Shown piece by piece: positions 34,620 to 41,900 of a stretch of 41,900 nucleotides of DNA; position 1 is the stretch's first letter; the number at the start of each line of letters is the position of its first letter. The position numbers were made by a program, and so were the translations under genes. A model generated the notes under the pieces. That model was not told where the DNA came from, did no database searches, and saw only the letters and a program-made list of their open reading frames with translations. The stretch comes from Candidatus Rokuibacteriota bacterium (lineage in GTDB: Bacteria; Methylomirabilota; Methylomirabilia; Rokubacteriales; CSP1-6), in contig JACPCH010000023.1 of NCBI GenBank assembly GCA_016179875.1, positions 1 through 41,900 of the forward strand. The letters run 5' to 3'.

Positions 34620-35647
34620 TGGCGGCCAACGACCGCCGCGTGCGCGCGGGCGTGGTGGGCGCCGGGCACATGGGCCAGTACCACATGCTCGTGTACGCCG
34701 AGCTCTGGGACGTCGAGCTGGCCGGCGTGGTGGACGTGGACCGCGAGCGCGCCGGGACGGTGGCCGCGCACTACGACACCCGCGCCTTCGGCGATCACCG
34801 CGAGCTGATCGGCCGGGTGGACGTCGCCAGCGTCGCGGTGCCGACCGAGCAGCACTTCCCGGTCGCCTCCGAGCTGCTCGAGGCCGGAATCCACGTGCTC
34901 GTCGAGAAGCCGATCACGCCGACGCTCGAGGAGGCGCGCGCCCTCTACGCGATCGCGCGCCGCACGGGCGCGGTGCTCCACGTGGGCCACGTCGAGCGCT
35001 TCAACGGCGCGGTCCAGGAGCTCACGAAGATCGTGGAACGGCCGATCCTCGTCGAGTCGCGCCGCCTCGGCCCGTTCGTGCCGCGCGTGCAGAAGGACAC
35101 GGTGATCATGGACCTCATGATCCACGACCTCGACATCGTGCTCTCGCTGGTGGACTCGCCGCCGCGGCGGCTCGCGGCGATGGGCGCCACGGTGCAGTCG
35201 TCGGTGACGGACGTGGCCAGCGTCCAGATCGGCTTCGAGTCGGGGACGATCGCCGTCCTGACCGCGAGCCGCGCCACCGAGGAGAAGATCCGCACGCTCG
35301 CGGTCACCCAGGCCGACGCCTACGTCGTGCTCGACTACGCCGAGCAGGACATCCGTATCCACCGGCGGGCGGCCCAGGAGTACACGCTCAACCGCGAGTC
35401 GATCCGCTACCGGCGCGCCTCGTTCGTCGAGCACGTGCAGGTCCACCGCGACAACCCGCTCAAGCTCGAGATCCTGCACCTGCTGCGCGCCGTGCGGCGC
35501 GCCCGGAGCGGCGAGCGCGCCGCGCTCGCCGAGACCGAGGACCTGCGCTCCCTGGCCATGGCCCTCGAGATCGAGCGGATGATCCGGGAGGGGCGCTCCG
35601 AAACCGCGTACGGGGACGCGCTGCCGTGGAGCGCTCCCTCGGCCTGA
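34616..35647 (+). CDS. Gfo/Idh/MocA family NAD(P)-dependent oxidoreductase
   Basis: VRAGVVGAGHMGQYHMLVYAELWDVELAGVVDVDRERA; VASVAVPTEQHFPVASELLEAGIHVLVEKPITPTLEEARAL. Confidence 0.92.
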   Translation: MMAANDRRVRAGVVGAGHMGQYHMLVYAELWDVELAGVVDVDRERAGTVAAHYDTRAFGDHRELIGRVDVASVAVPTEQHFPVASELLEAGIHVLVEKPITPTLEEARALYAIARRTGAVLHVGHVERFNGAVQELTKIVERPILVESRRLGPFVPRVQKDTVIMDLMIHDLDIVLSLVDSPPRRLAAMGATVQSSVTDVASVQIGFESGTIAVLTASRATEEKIRTLAVTQADAYVVLDYAEQDIRIHRRAAQEYTLNRESIRYRRASFVEHVQVHRDNPLKLEILHLLRAVRRARSGERAALAETEDLRSLAMALEIERMIREGRSETAYGDALPWSAPSA

Positions 35648-36423
35648 TGTGCGGCGCCGGCGCGCTGCCGGCGCTGATGGCGGGCAGCGCGCGGCGCCAG
35701 GGCTGGCGCGTCGTGGCGTTCACCTTCGCCGACGCCTCCGGCGTCGGCGGGCACGCGGCGCGCACGATCCCGAGCCGGCTCACCGAGATCGAGCCCGTGC
35801 TCGCCGCGCTCCAGCGGGAGCGGGTCGGCGCGGTGCTGCTCGCGGGGCGGTTCTGGGTCCAGGACGTGCTCCAGGGCGGACGTCCCGACGCGGCGGCGGC
35901 CGCGATGACCGCGCGGATGGACGACACGACGATCGTGGGCGCCATCGCCTCGACGATCGCGGGGCTCGGGATCGAGCTCCTGGACCAGCGGACCTTCCTG
36001 GACGACCGGCTCGCGCCGGCCGGCTCCTGGTCGGCGCGCCCGCCGACCGACGACGAGTGGCACGACGTCCGGCGCGGGCTCGCGGTCGCGCGGCTCACCG
36101 CCGACGCGCGCGTCGGCCAGACGGTCGTGGTCCGCCGCGGCGCGGTGATGGCGGTCGAGGCCGCCGAGGGCACGACCGAGGCGATCCGCCGGGGCACGGG
36201 CCTCGCGGGCCCCGGCGCGGTCGTCGTGAAGGCGGTGGCGCTTGACCACGACTATCGCTTCGACGTCCCGACGGTCGGTCCCGCGACGCTCGAGGCGGCG
36301 GTGGCCGGCGGCGCGACGGTCGTGGCGGTGGAGGCGGGCCGCGTCCTCGTTCTGGAGCGCGACGCGACCGTGGGCCTGGCCGATCGGGCCGGGGTCGCGC
36401 TGCTCGGCGCGAGCCGGGCATGA
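35626..36423 (+). CDS. lpxI: UDP-2,3-diacylglucosamine diphosphatase LpxI (DUF1009)
   Basis: LGLMCGAGALPALMAGSARRQGWRVVAFTFADA; C-terminal VVVKAVALDHDYRFDVPTVGPATLEAAVAGGATVVAVEAGRVLVLER; placed next to lpxB. Confidence 0.88.
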   Translation: MERSLGLMCGAGALPALMAGSARRQGWRVVAFTFADASGVGGHAARTIPSRLTEIEPVLAALQRERVGAVLLAGRFWVQDVLQGGRPDAAAAAMTARMDDTTIVGAIASTIAGLGIELLDQRTFLDDRLAPAGSWSARPPTDDEWHDVRRGLAVARLTADARVGQTVVVRRGAVMAVEAAEGTTEAIRRGTGLAGPGAVVVKAVALDHDYRFDVPTVGPATLEAAVAGGATVVAVEAGRVLVLERDATVGLADRAGVALLGASRA

Positions 36424-37565
36424 GCGCGCCCGCGGTCATGCTCGTCGCCGGCGAGGCCTCGGGCGACCTTCACGGCGCGGCCCTCTGCCGCGCGCTCGCG
36501 GCGCTGGCGCCGCGCTGCCGCACCTTCGGCATGGGCGGCCGGCTCATGGCCGCGGCCGGCATGGACCTCCTCGTGGACGTCACGGCCGCCGCCGCCGCCG
36601 GCGGCAGCGAGGCGGTGAGCCGGGTGCCGCTCCTCTACCGCGCCTATCGGCGCCTGCGCGCCGCGCTCGAGGCCGAGCCCCGGCCGGCGGCGCTCGTGCT
36701 GATCGACTTTCCCGAGTTCAACCTCCGATTGGCCCGCGCCGCGCGCCGGGCCGGCGTGCCGGTCGTGTACTTCATCCCGCCCCAGATCTGGGCGTGGCGC
36801 GCGTGGCGCATCCGGACGATCCGGCGTCTCGTCTCGCTCGTGCTCGCCGTCTTTCCGTTCGAGACGGCGCTCTACCGGCGCGCGGGCGTGCCGGTGGAGT
36901 TCGTGGGACACCCCCTCCTCGACGCCCTCGCCGGGGCGCCGTCGCGCGCCGCGGCTCGCCGGGAGCTGGGGCTCCCCGAGGCCGCCGAGGTGATCGGGCT
37001 GCTGCCGGGCAGCCGCCGCGAGGAGGTCGAGCGCGTGCTGCCCGTGATGCGGGAGGCGCTCCTGCAGATCCGCACGGCCCGTCCCGCGCAGCGGTTCGCG
37101 CTCGCGCTGGCGCCGACGGTCGAGCGCGCCGCCGTCGCGCGGCATCTCGACGGCCTGGGGCCGGTGACGCTCGCGCCGAACGGCGCCCACGCCGTGATCC
37201 GCGCGGCCGACCTCGTCCTGGTCACGTCCGGCACCGCGACGCTCGAGGCGGCGCTGCTCGGCACGCCGATGGTCGTGTGCTACCGCGTCTCGCGGCTGAC
37301 GGAGGCCATGGTGCGCGCGCTCACGCGCGTGCCCTGGATCAGCCTGCCGAACCTCACGCTCGGCCGCGCGGTGGTGCCCGAGCTCTATCAGTCGCGGGCG
37401 ACGGGAGCGCGCCTCGCCGACGAGACGCGGCGCCTCCTCGAGGACGCGTCCGCGCGCGACGCCCAGCGCGCCGCGTTCGCGGAGCTCGCGGGCCGGCTCG
37501 GCGCCCCGGGCGTCGGCGACCGCGCCGCGCGGCTCGTCCTGGCCGAGGCGGGCCTCGCCTCGTGA
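36420..37565 (+). CDS. lpxB: Lipid-A-disaccharide synthase
   Basis: VMLVAGEASGDLHGAALCRAL; VLIDFPEFNLRLARAARRAGVPVVYFIPPQIWAWRAWRI; LPGSRREEVERVLPVM. Confidence 0.95.
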   Translation: MSAPAVMLVAGEASGDLHGAALCRALAALAPRCRTFGMGGRLMAAAGMDLLVDVTAAAAAGGSEAVSRVPLLYRAYRRLRAALEAEPRPAALVLIDFPEFNLRLARAARRAGVPVVYFIPPQIWAWRAWRIRTIRRLVSLVLAVFPFETALYRRAGVPVEFVGHPLLDALAGAPSRAAARRELGLPEAAEVIGLLPGSRREEVERVLPVMREALLQIRTARPAQRFALALAPTVERAAVARHLDGLGPVTLAPNGAHAVIRAADLVLVTSGTATLEAALLGTPMVVCYRVSRLTEAMVRALTRVPWISLPNLTLGRAVVPELYQSRATGARLADETRRLLEDASARDAQRAAFAELAGRLGAPGVGDRAARLVLAEAGLAS

Positions 37566-38221
37566 GCCCGCGCCTGGCCGCGCTGGCCCCGCCCGTCGCC
37601 GCGGCGGCCGTGCGCCTGCTCGGCGCGACGCTCTCGCTCCGGCTGGCCGGGGTCGACGCGGTGGCGCCGCGCTGGCGCGCCGGCGCGCCCGTGATCTACG
37701 CGGTCTGGCACGGGCGCATCCTCATGATGCCGTGGCTCAACGCGCGGCTCCGGCGAACGCACGGGGCGCGCGCGGCCACCGTGCTGGCGAGCCGCTCCGG
37801 CGACGGCGAGCTGATCGCGCGGTACTGCCGGCGCTTCGGCCTCGAGGTGGTCCGCGGCTCGTCGTCGAGTGGCGGCGCCGCGGCGGTCCGCCGGCTGGTG
37901 GACGTGCTCGCCGGCGGCGACGACGTCGTCGTCGTTCCCGACGGGCCGCGGGGCCCGCGGCGGCAGCTCCAGCCGGGCGTGGTCGCGCTGGCGGCCCTGA
38001 CGGGCGCGCCCATCGTCCCGCTCGCGCTCGGCGCGCGGCCGGCGCGCCGGCTCTCGAGCTGGGACGAGTTCGTGGTTCCGCTGCCGTTCGCGCGCTGCGC
38101 GGCGGTGTTCGGGGCGCCGCTCGCGGTCGCCCGCGACGCCGATCGGGAACGCGCGGCCAAGGACGTGGCGCGGAGCCTCGACGAGGTCACCGAGGCCGCG
38201 GACCGGCTGGCATGCGCCTGA
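37562..38221 (+). CDS. DUF374-type lysophospholipid acyltransferase family protein
   Basis: VIYAVWHGRILMMPW; VVRGSSSSGGAAAVRRLVDVL; VVVVPDGPRGPRRQLQPGVVALAALTGAPIVPLALGA. GTG start 37562 inferred. Confidence 0.85.
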   Translation: MSPRLAALAPPVAAAAVRLLGATLSLRLAGVDAVAPRWRAGAPVIYAVWHGRILMMPWLNARLRRTHGARAATVLASRSGDGELIARYCRRFGLEVVRGSSSSGGAAAVRRLVDVLAGGDDVVVVPDGPRGPRRQLQPGVVALAALTGAPIVPLALGARPARRLSSWDEFVVPLPFARCAAVFGAPLAVARDADRERAAKDVARSLDEVTEAADRLACA

Positions 38222-39507
38222 TCTACGCGCTCTACACCGCGCTCGCCCTGACCGCGCTGGTCCTCGTCTACCTCCCGCTCGCGCTCGGGCGGTGGCTCGT
38301 GCACGGCGTGCCGGTGCGCGCCCGGGCGCGGCTCGGCGCGCTCGAGCCCCTCGGGGAGGGCCGGCGCTCGGTCTGGCTCCACGCCGTGTCGGTCGGCGAG
38401 GCGATCGCCGCCGCGCCGCTCGTGGACGGCCTGCGCCGCCTCCACCCGGAGCTGCCGCTGGTGATCACGACCGTGACCGAGACCGGGGCGCGCGTGGTGC
38501 GGGAGCGGTTCGGCACGGTCGCGGTCCACCGCTTCTTCCCGCTCGATCTGCCGTGGGCGATGCGCCGCGCCCTGCGGGCGCTCGATCCCGCGCTGTTCGT
38601 GTGCATGGAGACCGAGCTCTGGCCCAACGCGCTCCGGGCGTTCGCGGCCCGGGGCGTGCCGGTCATGATCGCGAACGGCCGCATCTCCGACCGGTCCTGG
38701 CGGCGGTACCGGCTCGTCCGCGGCCTGATGCGCGCGATCCTCGCCGACGTCAGGATCTTCGCCATGCAGTCGCAGGAGGACGCGCGGCGGATCATCGCGC
38801 TCGGCGCCGAGCCGGAGCGCGTCTTCGTCACCGGGAACATCAAGAACGAGCCGGCCCCCGATTCGCCGGGGGCGATCGACCTGTGGCGGCGGCTCCTCGG
38901 GCTCGGGCCGCGCCAGCGCGTCTGGGTCGCGGGCAGCACGCACCGCGGGGAGGAGACCGCCGTGCTGGACGCCCACCGGGCGGCGCTCGCGCTGGAGCCC
39001 GACCTCGCGCTGGTCCTGGCGCCGCGACACCCCGAGCGCGCCGCCGAGGTGCTCGACCTCGTCGGGCGCGCCGGCTGGCCCGCGGTGCGGCGGAGCGAGC
39101 TGCCCCGCGAGCGGCGCGGGGCGGGCGCGGCGCCGGTCATCGTGCTCGACACCGTCGGCGAGCTCGCGCCGCTCTACTCGCTGGCCGACGTGGTGTTCGT
39201 GGGCGGGAGCCTGGTGCCGGTCGGCGGCCACAACGTGCTCGAGCCCGCGATCCGGCGCAAGCCCGTGCTCGTGGGGCCGCACACGGAGAACTTCCGTGAG
39301 GCGGCGGCGCTCCTCGAGGGCGCGGGCGCCGCGGTCGTGGTCCGGGACGGCGCCGGGCTCGGGCGGGCGCTATCCTGGCTGCTCGGCGACCCCGCGCTCG
39401 CCGCCACGCTGGGCGAGGCCGGCTGGGAGGCGGTGGCCTCACGGCACGGTGCGGTGCGCGAGACGCTCGAGCTGGTGGCGCGGCTCGGGCGGGACGGGGG
39501 GCGCTGA
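38212..39507 (+). CDS. waaA: 3-deoxy-D-manno-octulosonic acid transferase
   Basis: VWLHAVSVGEAIAAAPLVDGL; FVCMETELWPNALRAFAARGVPVMIANGRISDRSWRRY; VGGSLVPVGGHNVLEPAIRRKPVLVGPHTENF. Confidence 0.95.
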   Translation: MRLIYALYTALALTALVLVYLPLALGRWLVHGVPVRARARLGALEPLGEGRRSVWLHAVSVGEAIAAAPLVDGLRRLHPELPLVITTVTETGARVVRERFGTVAVHRFFPLDLPWAMRRALRALDPALFVCMETELWPNALRAFAARGVPVMIANGRISDRSWRRYRLVRGLMRAILADVRIFAMQSQEDARRIIALGAEPERVFVTGNIKNEPAPDSPGAIDLWRRLLGLGPRQRVWVAGSTHRGEETAVLDAHRAALALEPDLALVLAPRHPERAAEVLDLVGRAGWPAVRRSELPRERRGAGAAPVIVLDTVGELAPLYSLADVVFVGGSLVPVGGHNVLEPAIRRKPVLVGPHTENFREAAALLEGAGAAVVVRDGAGLGRALSWLLGDPALAATLGEAGWEAVASRHGAVRETLELVARLGRDGGR

Positions 39508-40610
39508 TGCCGAAGCGGCGCGCCCGCGGGGAGCGGCTGCTGCGCGGCTGGAACGAGGGGTTCCTCCCGGGGCCGACGCGCCGCCTGCTCACCGTCGCCG
39601 AGGGCGGGTACCGCGGCCTCCTCGGCGCCCGCGAGTGGCTCTACGCGCGCCACGTGCTGAGATCGCGCCGCCTGCCGTGCCCCGTGATCTCGGTCGGCAA
39701 CCTCACGGTCGGCGGCACCGGCAAGACGCCGGCGGTGGAGGTGGCCGTCGCCACGCTCGCGGCGCTCGGCCGCCGCCCGGCGGTCGTGAGCCGCGGCTAC
39801 GGGCGCCAGGGCGGCGGCCTGCACGTCGTGGCCGACGCGGCGTCGATCCGCCTCGACGTCGAGGACGCGGGCGACGAGCCGTTTCTCCTGGCGCGGCGCC
39901 TGCCGGGCGTGCCGGTCGTCGTCGGCGCCAACCGCTACGAGGCGGCGCGCCTGGCCATCGAGCGGTTCGGCGTGACGGCCATCGTGCTCGACGACGCGTT
40001 CCAGCACCGGACGCTCGCGAAGGACCTCGAGGTCGTGATGGCGCGCGCCGCGAACCCATGGGGCAACGGCCGCCTGCTGCCGGGCGGGCCGCTGCGCGAG
40101 CCGCTCGCCTCGCTCGCGCGCGCCCACCTCGTGGTGGCCACGGGCGCGCGCGAGCCCGGCGAGGCGGCGGCGGTCACCGCGGCGGTCGCGGCCCACGCCC
40201 CGGGCGTGCCGCTGGTCACGGCGACGCTGGAGCCCGCCGAGTGCTGGGAGGCCGCGCACATGCGCCCGGTGGCGCTCGCCGACCTCGCGGGCTGCCGCCT
40301 CCTGCCGTTCGCGGGGATCGCCTCGCCGTCGGCGTTCGTCGCCACGCTCGAGAGCGCCGGCCTCGGGCTCGAGCCGCTGGAGCCGTTCGCCGACCACCAC
40401 TGGTACGCGCCGGAGGAGGTGGCCGCGCTCGACGCCCGCGCGGCCGCCGCGGGCGCGGAGGGACTGATCACGACGGAGAAGGACTGGGTGCGGCTGCGAC
40501 GGCTGCCGCTGCCGCGCCGGCCGCTGTACGTGCTGAGCGTGAAGCTCGTGCTGCGCTCGGGCGAGGCGGCGTGGCGGACGGCGTTCGAGCGCCTGTGCGC
40601 GAGCGCCTGA
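39507..40610 (+). CDS. lpxK: Tetraacyldisaccharide 4'-kinase
   Basis: VISVGNLTVGGTGKTPAVEV; VVSRGYGRQ; VLDDAFQHRTLAKDLEVVM; FADHHWYAPEEV; TTEKDWVRL. Confidence 0.95.
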   Translation: MPKRRARGERLLRGWNEGFLPGPTRRLLTVAEGGYRGLLGAREWLYARHVLRSRRLPCPVISVGNLTVGGTGKTPAVEVAVATLAALGRRPAVVSRGYGRQGGGLHVVADAASIRLDVEDAGDEPFLLARRLPGVPVVVGANRYEAARLAIERFGVTAIVLDDAFQHRTLAKDLEVVMARAANPWGNGRLLPGGPLREPLASLARAHLVVATGAREPGEAAAVTAAVAAHAPGVPLVTATLEPAECWEAAHMRPVALADLAGCRLLPFAGIASPSAFVATLESAGLGLEPLEPFADHHWYAPEEVAALDARAAAAGAEGLITTEKDWVRLRRLPLPRRPLYVLSVKLVLRSGEAAWRTAFERLCASA

Positions 40611-41593
40611 TCGTCCGCCTGCCGAACTGGCTCGGCGACACCGTGATGGCGGTGCCGGCGCTCCGGGCGCTGCGCGAGGGGCTGGCGGGCGCCGAGCTGA
40701 CGCTGGCGGGCCCGTGGGCCGGGCTCCTCGCGGCGGAGGGCTTGGCTGACACCGTCCGGACCTGGCCGCGCGGGTGGAGCGGCCGGCTGCGCTGCGCCGA
40801 CGGCCTGCGCGCGTTCGGCGCCCGCACGGCCCTCCTGCTGCCGAACTCGTTCGAGGCGGCGGCCGCCGCCGTGTACTGGGGGGCCCGCCGCCGGGTCGGC
40901 TTCGCGACGGGCGGCCGGCGCTGGCTCCTGACCGACGCGGTGCCGCCCCCGCGGCCGCGGCGGCACCAGGTCGACGAGTACGCGCTGCTCGCCGAGCGGC
41001 TCGGCGTCACAGTGCGCGACCGGACGCCGCGCCTCACCCCGCCCGCGGCCGGAGGGCCCGAGCGCGCCGAGGCGCGGGCGCTGCTCGGCGCCGCGGGCGC
41101 GGCGGGCGGCCGGCCGTGGGTCGGCGTCCATCTCGGCGCCGCGTACGGGACCGCGAAGCTCTGGCCCGAGGACCGGGTGACCGAGCTCTGCGGGCGCGTG
41201 CACGCCGCCGGCGGCGTGCCGGTGCTGCTCGGCACGCCGGACGAGGCGCCTCTCGCGGCGCGGGTGGCCCGCGCGAGCGGCGCCGCGAACGTTGCGGGGC
41301 GCGACCGGCCCGCGCTCCTGCCGGCGCTCCTGGCCGCGCTCGACGGGCTCGTGTGCGGCGACACGGGCCTCGCGCACCTGGCCGCGGCGCTCGGCACGCC
41401 GGTGGCGGCGCTCTTCGGGCCGACGGACCCGGCGCTGTCCGCGCCGCGCGGGCCCGTCGCGATCGTGCGCCACCCGGTGCCGTGCGCGCCGTGCTTCTAC
41501 CGGACGTGCCCGATCGAGCACCCGTGCATGCGCGGGATCGGCGCCCCCGACGTCCTCGCGCGCCTCACCGCGCTGCTCGCGGCGGCGCGATGA
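40595..41593 (+). CDS. ADP-heptose:LPS heptosyltransferase (WaaF/GT9 family)
   Basis: LIVRLPNWLGDTVMAVPALRALREGL; VGVHLGAAYGTAKLWPEDRVTEL; CGDTGLAHLAAALGTPVAALFGPTDP; CAPCFYRTCPIEHPCMRGI. GTG start 40595 inferred. Confidence 0.92.
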   Translation: MRERLIVRLPNWLGDTVMAVPALRALREGLAGAELTLAGPWAGLLAAEGLADTVRTWPRGWSGRLRCADGLRAFGARTALLLPNSFEAAAAAVYWGARRRVGFATGGRRWLLTDAVPPPRPRRHQVDEYALLAERLGVTVRDRTPRLTPPAAGGPERAEARALLGAAGAAGGRPWVGVHLGAAYGTAKLWPEDRVTELCGRVHAAGGVPVLLGTPDEAPLAARVARASGAANVAGRDRPALLPALLAALDGLVCGDTGLAHLAAALGTPVAALFGPTDPALSAPRGPVAIVRHPVPCAPCFYRTCPIEHPCMRGIGAPDVLARLTALLAAAR

Positions 41594-41900
41594 CGGGCGG
41601 GCGCGCGCTCGTGGTGCTGCACCTGGCGGCGAACCGCTGGTGGACGGGAAGTGCGGACCCGACGATCCGCCTCGTCACGGGCCTGCGGCAGCGCGGCCAC
41701 CGGGTGTTGCTCGGCGCGATCCCCGGCGACCGCTTCGAGGCCAAGGCGCGGGAGGCGGGGATCGCGCTGGTGGCGGGGCTCCGCCTCGACCCGCGCGCGG
41801 GACCGGTGGCGCTCGCGCGCGACGCGCTCCGGCTGCGCGCGCTGGTCCGCGCCGAGGGCGTGGACCTGATTCACGTTCACCACTCGCACGACCACTGGCT
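41590..41900 (+). CDS. Glycosyltransferase (GT4-like N-terminal domain), truncated by window end
   Basis: ATG 41590 overlaps the upstream stop; MTGGRALVVLHLAANRWWTGSADPTIRLVTGLRQRGHRVLLGAIPGDRFEAKAREAGI...DLIHVHHSHDHW. No stop before the window end. Confidence 0.75.
   Translation, partial: MTGGRALVVLHLAANRWWTGSADPTIRLVTGLRQRGHRVLLGAIPGDRFEAKAREAGIALVAGLRLDPRAGPVALARDALRLRALVRAEGVDLIHVHHSHDHW

Overview
GC-rich bacterial chromosome segment, densely packed, with every supported gene on the + strand. It carries about 34 conserved CDSs. In order: an M16 peptidase pair, rhomboid, tlyA, nadK, recN, secA, smc, a RodZ-like gene, ftsY, ribD-ribE-ribBA-ribH-nusB, a phosphoesterase, lnt, prfB, lysS, lolC/E-lolD, clpC, bamA, skp, lpxD-lpxA, a Gfo/Idh oxidoreductase, lpxI, lpxB, a DUF374 acyltransferase, waaA, lpxK, a heptosyltransferase and a truncated glycosyltransferase. 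The organism is a Gram-negative-type (lipid A-making) bacterium; a Rokubacteria/Methylomirabilota-like lineage is only a guess. The main finding is a full-length, apparently splicing-competent intein of about 559 aa with a LAGLIDADG endonuclease. It sits exactly between K and S of the SMC Walker A motif (GPNGCGK^SN). The junction forms a CGKC (CxxC) motif made of host Cys(-3) and intein Cys1, a possible natural redox switch on SMC maturation. Other points of note are a programmed +1 frameshift in prfB that the ORF track misses, TANNNT -10-like boxes 7-8 nt upstream of the tlyA, recN and secA ATGs (predicted leaderless mRNAs), and a Gfo/Idh gene coupled to lpxA that may indicate diamino-sugar lipid A. 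No tRNA, rRNA, CRISPR array or IS element was recognised.
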